From Glutamicibacter sp. PS (GTDB taxonomy: Bacteria; Actinomycetota; Actinomycetes; Actinomycetales; Micrococcaceae): a DNA stretch of 64,000 nt. Position 1 is the first letter of the stretch. Every line of letters begins with the position of its first letter. The notes under the pieces are model-generated. The model was not told the origin of the DNA. It searched no databases and worked only from the letters and a program-made list of their open reading frames with translations. Positions 17,122 through 25,644 of the stretch are shown here, in pieces. The DNA lies in NCBI GenBank assembly GCA_031317595.1, contig JANCMB010000001.1, positions 2,731,610 through 2,795,609 on the forward strand, given 5' to 3'. The position numbers were made by a program, and so were the translations under genes.

Positions 17122-18548
17122 TCTTGCTTCACTAGGTCTCCCAAGCAACGACGCAGTTCGGTGTCCGCGTAGAAGAAGCTGCCCTCTTCGATCGGTTCGC
17201 AATCGAATCCGAATGGGATTTCGCGCTCGTTGTAGAGCATCCGCACAAGCACCTCGTGATCGTCATTGGCATAGACATCCCACTGAATGTTCGAGCCCAT
17301 CGGCGCGACCTGCGCCCCGCGCCAGTCATTGTTTTCGTAGCTGAATAGGCTATCGGCCGGCTGGGCGGTGGTGCTGCCGGGCAACTGCAGCAGCGCGGCC
17401 AAGGGAATGATCTCCTCCGCGTGGGCGAAGCGGAAGTCCGCGGCTTGGGTAGTTTCACCGGTACGCACTCCGGTGACCGCGTCGAGCATATCGGAGAGCA
17501 GCACATCGGCCATCCGGTAGGTCACGTCGCTGCCGACGAAGCTTGGGCCCTTCTCGTAGAAATCTTCGGCTTCGGAGACGCGCGAGAGCACCAAGGCGTC
17601 GTCGTTGGTGAGGAACTGGCTAAAGTCGATGGGGTGCTCATCGGCCATACCCGGAGCGATAACGTACAGCTCATACAGGTACATGGCCGCATCGACGACG
17701 CTTTGCAGGTGCTTCTTTCCCTTGCCCCGATCGACCAGATCGATCGCGCCGCTATCGAGCTTAGCGATGAACTCTTCGGTAAATAGTCGACCGACCACCC
17801 GGCGAGCCACCTGCTGAATTTCCGGGTCGGCCTCGACCTTGTCGAGAGTTTCAGCCAGTAGCGGGTCGTTGTCCACGAAGTCGTTATAGGCTTCGTCGGT
17901 GTCGTGGAAGTAGAGCACGTCGGGCTTCGCCACCGGCTCGCCGATCACCTCCGCTAGGTCGTCGTCCTGGTCGGTCAGCCCCTGCACAAAGTTTTGTGCG
18001 CTATCCACCGCCCTGTCCACTCCGGAGGTCGCCACGTTGATCGGTAGTTCGTCGTCTTCGGCCTCCTCGAAGAGGTCCTCCATGCGCTCATAGGCACGCT
18101 CGGCCATATCTCGGTGCTCTCGTTGGCCCAGGGCACTGAGGTTTCCGTAGCCGACCTGTTCGTGCACGGCGGTGATCTCTGCGACCACCGGTCCGAGCCG
18201 CTGACCGGTCTCGGTGAGACCGTTCTCTGACTTGGCCATTTCCCAGAGCTGCGTGATCAGATCGTCGTATTTCTTGCTCGAGAGCAAACGTGAGCCGTGG
18301 CGGGCCACATGTTCGAGCAATACCGGCTCAAACTCGTCGGGTGCCTCGGAGTATTCGATGTCCTCCGCCGGGGCCTGATAGGTCGCCTTGGTGCCTAGGG
18401 CTAGGCGCGCGGCATCCGGTGTCTGGGATTGGCTGAAGCTCTGGGTTTGCGGGGTTTCAGCCGCGAAGCCGGTGGTGCTGCACCCGGTTAACGCCAACAT
18501 GGTGCCAACCAGTGCCAGCGAGGTGATCCGTGAGGTGGTGTCCTTCAT
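17118..18548 (-). CDS. MINPP-like histidine phosphatase lipoprotein (probable extracellular inositol-polyphosphate/acid phosphatase)
   Basis: A 476-residue lipoprotein. The lipobox LALTGC puts the lipidated Cys at residue 23. The nucleophile motif is EHVARHGSR (R83, H84, G85). TSGVDRAVDSAQNFVQGL is the second conserved block, and FRFAHAEEIIPL (H376-A-E) is the proton-donor motif; HAE rather than HD is typical of multiple inositol polyphosphate phosphatases. It would release phosphate from phytate-like esters on the outer membrane face. The ATG at 18548 has AAGGAG upstream. It lies 43 bp after the LacI gene and probably ends the seven-gene transport operon. The exact substrate is inferred. Confidence 0.82.
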   Translation of the reverse strand: MKDTTSRITSLALVGTMLALTGCSTTGFAAETPQTQSFSQSQTPDAARLALGTKATYQAPAEDIEYSEAPDEFEPVLLEHVARHGSRLLSSKKYDDLITQLWEMAKSENGLTETGQRLGPVVAEITAVHEQVGYGNLSALGQREHRDMAERAYERMEDLFEEAEDDELPINVATSGVDRAVDSAQNFVQGLTDQDDDLAEVIGEPVAKPDVLYFHDTDEAYNDFVDNDPLLAETLDKVEADPEIQQVARRVVGRLFTEEFIAKLDSGAIDLVDRGKGKKHLQSVVDAAMYLYELYVIAPGMADEHPIDFSQFLTNDDALVLSRVSEAEDFYEKGPSFVGSDVTYRMADVLLSDMLDAVTGVRTGETTQAADFRFAHAEEIIPLAALLQLPGSTTAQPADSLFSYENNDWRGAQVAPMGSNIQWDVYANDDHEVLVRMLYNEREIPFGFDCEPIEEGSFFYADTELRRCLGDLVKQD

Positions 18549-18591
18549 GAATGATGCTCCTTGGAGTGTTGGTGATGGTTCCTGCGGGGTG

Positions 18592-19590
18592 TTACAGGTC
18601 TGTGGTCGAAGCGCGAGCGACAAGGCTCGGGGTGTAGAACTCGCGCAGTGGCTCGGTGCGTCCCTCGCCGCGTTCGACGAGGGCGTCCACGGCGCGTCGT
18701 CCCATCTGCGCTTGCGGCTGATCGATGCTCGTGAGGCTGGGGTAAAGCAACTCGGTCAAGTGCGTGTTGTCGTAGCCGATGACCGACAGGCGATCCGGTA
18801 CGGGGATGGATTGCTGATGGGCCAGGCGGATGACCTCGGCCGCCGTCAGGTCGTTATTGCACAGCAGCGCGTCGAGGTCCCGTTCATCGAGCAGACGCTG
18901 CAGGTCGATCTGTTCGCCCGAGGCGATCTGAATCAGGCAACTGGGCAAGTTCGCATCGGCCAGAGCCAGCTGCACGCCCTGAACACGCGCCTGACTGGTG
19001 GCGCTCAGCGAGCGGGACAGGTACCCGATACGGCTTCGCCCGCTAGCAATTAGATGTTCCACCGCCAGCCGGGCGCCGAGGATATCATCGCTGGCGATGG
19101 TATCGATCACCGGCGGCGGATCGGCAATCTGGGTGACCACCACGGTCGGGACCTCCGCACCGGCCCTCTCCAGCACCTCTCTGGGCACCCAGGACGAGAC
19201 GATCACCAAGCCATCCACGCGTAGCTCGATCATCGTGTCGATCTGCCGCCGCAGCTCCGCCTCGGAGTGGCCGCCGTGGCCGATAAGCACACTGGCGCTC
19301 AGTTCCCTAGCGCGCGCTTCCACCCCGTCCACGATTCCGGTGTGGTGTTGGTTTCCCAGCTGGTTCAGAACCACACCGATCAGCCCCGAGACCCCGCGCA
19401 CCAAGGAGCGCGCAGCCGAGTTTGGTCGATACCCTAGGTCTTCTGCGGCGTCCAAGACCAGCAGACGGCTTGCTTCGCTGACGCCCGGATCTCCACGCAG
19501 TGCGCGTGAAGCCAGTGACTTAGAAACCCCGGCGCGTTCGGCCACATCGATGATGGTGGGTCGCCGGCCGCTGGCAAGCTGCAGTGACAT
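18592..19590 (-). CDS. LacI-family transcriptional regulator
   Basis: A 332-residue LacI/GalR protein. The N-terminal helix-turn-helix and hinge helix read TIIDVAERAGVSKSLASRAL and GYRPNSAARSLVRG, followed by a periplasmic-binding-like sensor domain. It is the sixth gene of the run, four bases after the IMPase-family gene, so it is likely autoregulated. Two identical 13-bp palindromic sites of LacI type stand at the head of the cluster. The effector would be the imported compound or its dephosphorylated product, which is inference. Confidence 0.92.
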   Translation of the reverse strand: MSLQLASGRRPTIIDVAERAGVSKSLASRALRGDPGVSEASRLLVLDAAEDLGYRPNSAARSLVRGVSGLIGVVLNQLGNQHHTGIVDGVEARARELSASVLIGHGGHSEAELRRQIDTMIELRVDGLVIVSSWVPREVLERAGAEVPTVVVTQIADPPPVIDTIASDDILGARLAVEHLIASGRSRIGYLSRSLSATSQARVQGVQLALADANLPSCLIQIASGEQIDLQRLLDERDLDALLCNNDLTAAEVIRLAHQQSIPVPDRLSVIGYDNTHLTELLYPSLTSIDQPQAQMGRRAVDALVERGEGRTEPLREFYTPSLVARASTTDL

Positions 19591-19594
19591 GGGG

Positions 19595-20467
19595 CTAGTC
19601 CCCGATTCCCGCGCGGCGGCGCGAGACCCGCTCGACGAAGCTCTCTAACGCCGGATAGTGCGCGCCGGGTCCCGCCGCCACGAAGGCCGGGGCCAGGTGG
19701 TCCGGGCGCTGAGCCTGCGGGGCATCTAACCAGACCGGACGGTAACTGCCCCCGGCGCGTCGCACGATCAACGCGCCGGCGGCCACATCCCAGGGGTTGA
19801 CCGAGCCGCCGAATGCGCAGTCCACCCAGCCGGCCGCCACGTGGGCTAGGGTCAACGCCCCGGATCCGGTGCGACGAAGCGAGGAGAACGCCTCGATCAA
19901 GGTGCCGGCATCTTCCAGTGCCGTGGATCCTTCCACGGCGAGATCGCGGGCGGTTGGGTACCCGGTGATCATGGTGGCCGCATCGGCCGGCTGAGCGGGA
20001 GCGGTGCGCAGGACGCTGCCGTCCAGATAGGCGTGCCAGTCATCGGCGCTGAACATGCGGTCGGCCATCGGATCGTAGATGACCCCGGCACGCAGTTCCT
20101 CGTCGACCTCCGCCCCGATGGACACGCAGAAGAAGGCCAGTCCCTGGGCGAAGTTCGACGTTCCGTCGATCGGGTCCACATACCAAGTCACCGGGCCGTC
20201 GCCGCCACGTGTGCCGCCTTCCTCACCGACGATGCGCCAGCTCGGGTCACGCTCCAGCAGGAACGGAACGATGAGTTCCTCGGCGGCCCGATCGTGCGCG
20301 GTGACCAGGTCGTGGCGGTCGCGCTTGTAGTCGATCTCCATCTTCGAGCGGAACACGGTGCGCAGGTAGTCGCCGGCCAGCCGGGCGGCATCCTCGGCGA
20401 CCAGGCGCAAGGTCTCGGCGTCGTGGCCGGTGACCGTCGAGTGGCTCTGGGTCTTAGGTAGGGACAT
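19595..20467 (-). CDS. Inositol-monophosphatase-family phosphatase
   Basis: A 290-residue member of the IMPase/FBPase/CysQ superfamily. The metal and substrate motifs are present: IVGEEGGTRG (81-85), WYVDPIDGTSNF (98-106) and, near the C-terminus, NPWDVAAGALIVRRAGG. It hydrolyses a phosphomonoester with Mg2+ in the cytosol; inositol-1-phosphate is the founding substrate, but histidinol-phosphate, fructose-bisphosphate or PAP are alternatives in the family. Its start overlaps the HAD gene end by 14 bases, so the two are translationally coupled. The cluster context favours inositol phosphate or another sugar phosphate. Confidence 0.85.
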   Translation of the reverse strand: MSLPKTQSHSTVTGHDAETLRLVAEDAARLAGDYLRTVFRSKMEIDYKRDRHDLVTAHDRAAEELIVPFLLERDPSWRIVGEEGGTRGGDGPVTWYVDPIDGTSNFAQGLAFFCVSIGAEVDEELRAGVIYDPMADRMFSADDWHAYLDGSVLRTAPAQPADAATMITGYPTARDLAVEGSTALEDAGTLIEAFSSLRRTGSGALTLAHVAAGWVDCAFGGSVNPWDVAAGALIVRRAGGSYRPVWLDAPQAQRPDHLAPAFVAAGPGAHYPALESFVERVSRRRAGIGD

Positions 20468-21230
20468 GAATTTTCCTCATTTCGTTCAACAGGTCTCGTG
20501 GGGTGCCCAGTACTAGGTCGGCGCTGACCGGCACGTCATAGGGGCGGGCGGCGCTCCCCGGCGAAGGCATGAGCACGTTGGCGCCGATACCCGCACGGGT
20601 GCCGCACAGCACGTCACGGTCCAAGTGGTCACCCACGTACCAGCAGTCGGCGATATCTAGGTTCAGCGTCTGGGCGCCGAGGTGCAGGAAGTCGGGGTTG
20701 GGTTTGCGGAGGCCACATTCATCCGAATACAGCTCGGCGACGAAGTAGTGGCTGAGCCCCTGCTCCGCGAGGTAGTCGCGGTGCACCTGCCCGCACATAG
20801 CGTTGGAGACGATCGCGACGGGCAAGCCGATCTGCTGGCACCATGCCAGTAGCTCCTCGATGCCGTCGCGCAGGGTGCGCAGTTCCTTGGTGGAGCTAAT
20901 CAGGTAGCACAGCGCCGCGATGTGTTGGGCGATGGTTGCCCGAGCTTCGTCGGGCCAGTCTGCCGCGATGAAGTCCATCACGTAGCTTTCCTGATCCAGT
21001 TCTCGCGGGTAGCGCGGACGAGACATGGCGTTGCGCCACAGGCCGGCGGCCACCGCACCGGCGGTGATGTCCGCCAACAGGCGTTCGCGCGGGACCAGCG
21101 GCCCCTCTCCCACCAGGCTCAATACGGACTCGGTGACCGTCTGCTGCCACCCGACGGGCTTTTCAGAATTCACGATGACTCCGCCAAAGTCCAGCAACAG
21201 GCCGCCGGGCAGGTCTAGATTCTGCCTCAT
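20454..21230 (-). CDS. HAD-superfamily (class IA) phosphatase-like hydrolase
   Basis: A 258-residue HAD protein. The nucleophile is D14 in LLLDFGGVIVN. The +2 position is Gly, a known variant also seen in glucose-1-phosphatase-like HADs. SNAM supplies motif II, GLRKPNPDF the lysine, and WYVGDHLDRDV the acidic motif. It would remove a phosphate from a small metabolite in the cytosol. Its ATG overlaps the ATPase stop as ATGA, and its end overlaps the IMPase start, so it is firmly part of the transport operon. The substrate is not known. Confidence 0.82.
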   Translation of the reverse strand: MRQNLDLPGGLLLDFGGVIVNSEKPVGWQQTVTESVLSLVGEGPLVPRERLLADITAGAVAAGLWRNAMSRPRYPRELDQESYVMDFIAADWPDEARATIAQHIAALCYLISSTKELRTLRDGIEELLAWCQQIGLPVAIVSNAMCGQVHRDYLAEQGLSHYFVAELYSDECGLRKPNPDFLHLGAQTLNLDIADCWYVGDHLDRDVLCGTRAGIGANVLMPSPGSAARPYDVPVSADLVLGTPRDLLNEMRKIHVPT

Positions 21231-22315
21231 GCCGCAACCTCCATTCGTTCGTAACGCACACCCGAGCCAGTGAAAAGGTGCACCGCCTGCGGTGCCACAA
21301 GGACCGGTACCAGTTGCCCCTGCACCACCTGCGGACAACGCTGAGTGGTGGCGAAGTACCGACGTGCCCCGTCGTTCAGTTCGACGATCCACGACCCGCC
21401 GGTGGGCAGAAGCGCACTGACACGCAGGTCAAGGGTGAGCTGACCGCTACCGGGGCGATGCACCTCGCTGGTCAGCTGCAGGTCTTCGGGGCGGATCCCC
21501 AACGTGGCCACGTGTGGGTCGATGTGTTCAAGCCAAGCGTCGGCCTGCGCGTTCTGGCCGCGCTCAAAGATGTTGATCGGCGGGTTGCCCATAAATTCGG
21601 CAACGAACCGGTTAGCCGGGGCGTTGTAGATTTCCATCGGCGTGCCGACCTGCTGGATTTGGCCCCGGTTCATCACCACAATGCGGGTGGCTAGGGTCAT
21701 CGCCTCGAATTGGTCGTGGGTCACGAAGAGCATGGTGTTGCCCGTCTGACGGTGCAGGCGTTGGAACTCGGCACGCATCTCCAAGCGAAGCCGCGCGTCG
21801 AGATTGGAGAGCGGCTCATCCAGCAGCAGCACTTCGGGACGGGCGGCCAGCGTACGAGCGATGGCCACGCGCTGTTGTTGCCCGCCCGACAGCGCCGACG
21901 GGTACCTGTCGGCCAGCTCCGCGATGGCTAAGGTATCCAGCGCCTGTTGCACGCGCAGCTCGCGTTCGGCCTTCGGCAGTTTTTGCACGCGCGGGGCAAA
22001 GCAGACGTTCTCGCGCACGCTCAGGTGCGGCCAGAGCGCGTAGTTCTGGAACACCAAGCCCAGGCCGCGTTGCTCGGCGGGGATACAACGCCCGCTGGAT
22101 ACGTCGTCCACGACCCGATCTCCGATCACGATCCGCCCCGAGCTGGGATTTTCCAGCCCGGCGATCATGCGCAGCGTGGTGGATTTGCCGCAGCCCGAAG
22201 GTCCGAGCAGGCACAGGAATTCACCTGGTTCGATCTCTAGGTCCAACCCCTGCACACTGGGCGTGCGGCTACCGGGGTAGGTTTTACTCAGCGCGCTGAG
22301 CGTTATCTGCGCCAT
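21227..22315 (-). CDS. ABC transporter ATPase (FbpC/AfuC/PotA type)
   Basis: A 362-residue MalK-like importer ATPase. It has Walker A GPSGCGKST, Q-loop FQNYALWPHL, signature LSGGQQQRVAIART, Walker B VLLLDEPLSNLD, switch His in FVTHDQFEAM and a C-terminal TOBE-like domain. It energises import by the fused permease encoded upstream. The ATG at 22315 has GGAGG eight bases upstream, so I prefer it over the ATG 15 bases earlier. Sequence alone fits iron (Fbp), phosphonate or sugar-phosphate (Afu) branches. The phosphatase neighbours favour a phosphorylated substrate. Confidence 0.92.
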   Translation of the reverse strand: MAQITLSALSKTYPGSRTPSVQGLDLEIEPGEFLCLLGPSGCGKSTTLRMIAGLENPSSGRIVIGDRVVDDVSSGRCIPAEQRGLGLVFQNYALWPHLSVRENVCFAPRVQKLPKAERELRVQQALDTLAIAELADRYPSALSGGQQQRVAIARTLAARPEVLLLDEPLSNLDARLRLEMRAEFQRLHRQTGNTMLFVTHDQFEAMTLATRIVVMNRGQIQQVGTPMEIYNAPANRFVAEFMGNPPINIFERGQNAQADAWLEHIDPHVATLGIRPEDLQLTSEVHRPGSGQLTLDLRVSALLPTGGSWIVELNDGARRYFATTQRCPQVVQGQLVPVLVAPQAVHLFTGSGVRYERMEVAA

Positions 22316-22364
22316 GGCGCGATCCTCCATCCTGAGGGCGGGGCCGATTCACCGGCCGAGTTAG

Positions 22365-23534
22365 CTATTTGGCCGAGGTGCGCCAGAGGTCCTGCCACGC
22401 CTCGCGCGAGGCCCAGTCTGTTTCCAGGCCCGCATTGTTGAACTGGAAAATCTGCTCGAGGTGCTTGCCGACATGGGCCGGGTCCTCAGGCTGGGTGATG
22501 CTGGAGTTCGCCGAGATCTTGCCGTCGGCGATCTGTGGGGCGATGCCCTCGGCGGTCAGCGCGAAGTGCACGTAGAGTTTGGCGGCGTTCGGGCTCTTGG
22601 TCCCCGAGGCGATGGTCAGCCCCTTCGGGGATGCCTTGCCCACCCACGGGACCATGCCTTCGCAGACACCGAGAGCGTAGCCCTTTTCCTCAATATTTCG
22701 GTACTTGGCGCTGGACATCAGGGCCATCGGCGGGTTCTGCTGACCGGTGGCGCCCACGGCCTCGGAGGACTCTTCGCTGGACTTGGTCAGAATCGGCTGG
22801 TTGGCTGCCATACGGGCCACCCATTCGGCCGCAGCGGAATCCTTATCGGTCTTCAGTTCTTCGCCAAAGGCCTGCTGGTAGGCCTCGCGCAGGGCGTCCT
22901 CGCCGAAGCTCGCCATCTGGCTGTACCAGTCCAAGGCGCCGTTGTCCCCCACCGGGTCTTGGAAGGCCACCTTGCCGCGGAACTCCTCGGTGGTCAGGTC
23001 CCAGATATTATCGGCCGGGCAGCTCTGAAACGCCTCGGTGTTATAGGTCCAGAAGCTCGGGTCGGTGATCATCACCAACGGCTCACGCATCGACGGGTCG
23101 ATATGCTCGGCAAGGTCGCCAGGTACCCAGCTGGTCACGAAGTTGTTGGGCAAAAGCTGGTTTTTCAGCGCCGGAAGATCGGATATCGCCACCACATCGC
23201 CCACGACGTTGCCCGCCTGTGCTTCCCGGGTGACCTTCTCGATGGTTTCCGCGGCATCGGCCTTCACTCCGGTGGCCTCGATACCGTACGTCTTGGTGAA
23301 GGCCGCCGCCATCTCCTCCACCTTCGAGGTGCTGTCGTAGATGGTGATGGGGCCCTCGGATTTAGCGGCGGCGATGAGTTCGTCGAGGTTGTAGTCCTCG
23401 GCGGATTCGGTGACCGCGACGGGTCCAGGGTTTGCGCTGGACGCGGGATTGCCCCCGGCGCATCCGGTAAACAGCAGCGCTCCGATGGCGAGGGTAGCGA
23501 GGGTGGCCATACGGCCGGTGCGGATGATGGTCAT
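22365..23534 (-). CDS. ABC transporter substrate-binding lipoprotein (AfuA/FbpA-like)
   Basis: A 389-residue binding protein with lipobox LLFTGC near residue 25. The mature part opens as ITIYDSTSKVEEMAAAFTKTYGI, the class II (spermidine/iron/AfuA) binding fold, and includes GDVVAISDLPALKNQ. It captures the substrate at the outer membrane face and passes it to the fused permease. AAGGAG precedes the ATG. Annotation as an iron-binding protein would be the routine guess. Hexose-phosphate-binding AfuA belongs to this family, and the HAD, IMPase and MINPP-like neighbours point the same way. Confidence 0.85.
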   Translation of the reverse strand: MTIIRTGRMATLATLAIGALLFTGCAGGNPASSANPGPVAVTESAEDYNLDELIAAAKSEGPITIYDSTSKVEEMAAAFTKTYGIEATGVKADAAETIEKVTREAQAGNVVGDVVAISDLPALKNQLLPNNFVTSWVPGDLAEHIDPSMREPLVMITDPSFWTYNTEAFQSCPADNIWDLTTEEFRGKVAFQDPVGDNGALDWYSQMASFGEDALREAYQQAFGEELKTDKDSAAAEWVARMAANQPILTKSSEESSEAVGATGQQNPPMALMSSAKYRNIEEKGYALGVCEGMVPWVGKASPKGLTIASGTKSPNAAKLYVHFALTAEGIAPQIADGKISANSSITQPEDPAHVGKHLEQIFQFNNAGLETDWASREAWQDLWRTSAK

Positions 23535-23582
23535 GGCGTTCTACTCCTTGGTGCGATGGTGTTGCGATGGTGTTGTTGAGGT

Positions 23583-25421
23583 TTAGCCGCCTAGCCCATC
23601 GGCTAGGTTGCTACGGAAAAGTCGTTGGGTCGCCCAGGTGCCGAAGAGGGCAATGGCGCAAATCAGCACCACCACGGCGTTCGCGGCGTGGGTGTAACCG
23701 AAGTCGATCAACGTCATGGACAGCGTGGTCATAAGCTGGGTGCCCGGGGTGGCCAGAATGATGACGAGGCTCAGACCCTGCACCCCCGAGACGAAGGGCA
23801 GCAAGGTGGCGCTGGCCACCGAGCCACGTAGCATCGGAATGATCACGGTGCGCATCCGTCGGGTAAAGCGCGCCCCGAGGCTTTGTGCCGCTTCCTCGGC
23901 CTCCTGCCCCAGCTGCATCATCGCCGACACCCCGGCCCGTGAGGCAAAGGGCATTTCATCGGCGATCATGATCAGGATCAGGATGGTGGCGGTGCCATAG
24001 AGTGCGGGGATGGGGCCGCGCGGTACGGCGAAGAGGGAGAGGTAGGCCACCGCGAAGGCTAGACCCGGCACGAGGTAGGGCATGAAGGTGATGACGCGCA
24101 GGGCGGTGCCCAACTGCCGAAGCGGGGAGCGCACCACAACGTAGCCGACAAGCAGCCCCAGCAAGCCCGTGCAGATCGCGGCCAGTCCAACCATCCACAG
24201 GGTGTTCCAGGCCGCGTGCCATGTCTCTGGCGAAACCAGCACGCCCCGGTTGAATCCCACGGTGGGAAGGTTGTGGCCGACCCAGTAATCCAGGGTGAAG
24301 TTCGACAGGGCGAAATGGCCAGGCACCCGCATCACCGTGGACAGCACCAATGTGCCCAGGGGCAGTACCACGGAGATCGTGAACAACGCGGCGACCAGCG
24401 TGAAGGCGAGAACCTTGAAGCGTGCCAGCGGCACCACACGCGCCGCGAGGCTCTTACCCGAGACGGTCATGAAACGCTTGGCCTCGCGCAGGAAGCGAAT
24501 ATCGATCAGGAGCGAAATCCCGCCGAGCACCACCATGACCGCTGCGATCACCGCGGCTACCCCGGACTGCTGGGTAGAAATGCTTTGGTGCAGGGTCGTG
24601 GAGAGGACCTGGAATCCGGCCGGCAACCCCAGTACGTAGGCCACGCCGAATTCTCCGACGGCCTTGGCGAACATCAGGGTCGCGGCGGAGAGCAGCGCCG
24701 GACGCAGCAACGGCAGAGTGATTCGCCGCCACCGTTCCGCGGCCGTGGCTCCGGCCATTTTGGCCGCTTCATCCAGCTCCGAGGGAAGGTTCCTCATGGC
24801 GTTGGTGACCAGCAGGATCACGAAGGGAGTGAAGTGCAGGCAGAAGATCACGATAATGGGCAACGGCCCATAGGCCAGCCAGTTCGGAGGCTCCCATCCT
24901 AGGGACTCGAGCCAGCCCAGTTGCCCTGCGCTGCTGCGGTTTTTGAAGATCGTCGTCCAGGCCAGCGCGAAGGTCCAGGCCGGCAGCATATAGGGCACGA
25001 TCAACGCACTGGAGAACCAGCGCCGAGCCGGCAGATCGGTACGAGCCAGCAGCCAAGCCACCGGCACCCCGCTCATCAGGGCCAGCGCGATGGAACACAG
25101 CGAAATAAGCAGGGTGTTGCGTAGCGGCGTGTAAAAAATGATCTCGGAGACCGGGGAGCTAAAGACTCGCGCCAAGTAGTAGCTGGTCAACTCGCCCGCT
25201 CCGGCTCCGGCCTTTGCCTCGTCGCCGAAGCCGACCTGCACGGCGCCCATTAGCAACGAGATCACCGGAGCCACGATGAGGTACCCGAAGAGCAGAATCA
25301 ACAGGATCCCGATGAGCGTGGCCGGGTGCCGGAAATTCACCTTCGTGCGGTACGCCAGCCCCTGGGTTTGTGGACGCACTTGGCGTGTGGAACGTTCCCT
25401 TTTCGGGGTAATGAGTGCCAT
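23583..25421 (-). CDS. Fused two-domain ABC permease (FbpB/AfuB type)
   Basis: A 612-residue permease with two tandem membrane domains of about six segments each. Each carries an EAA-type loop: ELDEAAKMAGATAAERWRRI in the first half and EEAAQSLGARFTRRMRTVII in the second. Both halves of a usual heterodimer are therefore one chain, as in FbpB and AfuB. The start is the ATG at 25421, with GGAGGGATGT upstream; a longer frame would run into the operator region. It is the first gene of the operon, and a LacI-type site lies inside its first codons. Confidence 0.9.
   Translation of the reverse strand: MALITPKRERSTRQVRPQTQGLAYRTKVNFRHPATLIGILLILLFGYLIVAPVISLLMGAVQVGFGDEAKAGAGAGELTSYYLARVFSSPVSEIIFYTPLRNTLLISLCSIALALMSGVPVAWLLARTDLPARRWFSSALIVPYMLPAWTFALAWTTIFKNRSSAGQLGWLESLGWEPPNWLAYGPLPIIVIFCLHFTPFVILLVTNAMRNLPSELDEAAKMAGATAAERWRRITLPLLRPALLSAATLMFAKAVGEFGVAYVLGLPAGFQVLSTTLHQSISTQQSGVAAVIAAVMVVLGGISLLIDIRFLREAKRFMTVSGKSLAARVVPLARFKVLAFTLVAALFTISVVLPLGTLVLSTVMRVPGHFALSNFTLDYWVGHNLPTVGFNRGVLVSPETWHAAWNTLWMVGLAAICTGLLGLLVGYVVVRSPLRQLGTALRVITFMPYLVPGLAFAVAYLSLFAVPRGPIPALYGTATILILIMIADEMPFASRAGVSAMMQLGQEAEEAAQSLGARFTRRMRTVIIPMLRGSVASATLLPFVSGVQGLSLVIILATPGTQLMTTLSMTLIDFGYTHAANAVVVLICAIALFGTWATQRLFRSNLADGLGG
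25387..25399. promoter_or_regulatory. LacI-type operator, intragenic copy
   Basis: GTGGAACGTTCCC with a perfect 10-bp palindromic core (25389-25398) and central CG, as in LacI/GalR sites. It lies within codons 8-12 of the permease gene and is identical to the site at 25545-25557. The centres are 158 bp apart, close to 15 helical turns. Confidence 0.6.
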
Positions 25422-25501
25422 ACATCCCTCCACGTGACCGGTGATTACGGGGCCGACGAGGAGGTTTCCCCGCGGCACCTGTTTGAGGCTATGTGGCGTG
25501 A

Positions 25502-25511
25502 GCAACGTTCA
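25502..25511. promoter_or_regulatory. Half-conserved LacI-type site
   Basis: GCAACGTTCA keeps the central AACGTT of the two strong sites but is less symmetric. It is 45 bp from the upstream copy and falls about where transcription of the operon should begin. Confidence 0.35.
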
Positions 25512-25517
25512 GATGGC

Positions 25518-25544
25518 AGTAAAGTGAACGGCTCGAATCATCAA
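25518..25544 (-). promoter_or_regulatory. Possible promoter of the phospho-compound uptake operon
   Basis: On the minus strand TTGATG (25539-25544) could be a -35 and TTTACT (25518-25523) a -10, though the 15-bp gap is short. It lies between the upstream strong operator and the half-site, about 100 bp before the permease start. Confidence 0.35.
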
Positions 25545-25557
25545 GTGGAACGTTCCC
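25545..25557. promoter_or_regulatory. LacI-type operator, upstream copy
   Basis: GTGGAACGTTCCC, identical in all 13 bases to the copy at 25387-25399, directly beside the possible -35 element. It is the probable binding site of the LacI regulator encoded in the same cluster. Confidence 0.65.
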
Positions 25558-25570
25558 CTGTCGAGGCACG

Positions 25571-25616
25571 AAAAAGCCGCCGCGGCGCTCCACATCGTGT
25601 GGTGCGCCGCGGCGGC
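25571..25616 (-). terminator. Rho-independent terminator downstream of the 98-residue membrane protein gene
   Basis: A 13-bp stem (25576-25588 with 25604-25616) is extended by an inner CCACA/TGTGG pair. On the minus strand it runs into TTTTT at 25571-25575. It insulates the operon promoter just downstream from readthrough. Confidence 0.85.
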
Positions 25617-25644
25617 CTACAAATCTAGGGCCAGCAGGGGGGCT

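Noticed and set aside
22461-23579. Long open frame on the plus strand opposite the binding-protein gene
   Set aside because: It mirrors the codon bias of the real gene on the other strand, has a Gly/His/Arg-rich composition with no family motif, and the minus-strand gene has lipobox and binding-protein motifs.
21227-25421. Annotation of the ABC transporter as iron(III) uptake (FbpABC)
   Set aside because: The fold fits, but every linked gene is a phosphatase or the LacI regulator and none concerns iron. I kept it as the main alternative to test, not as the call.
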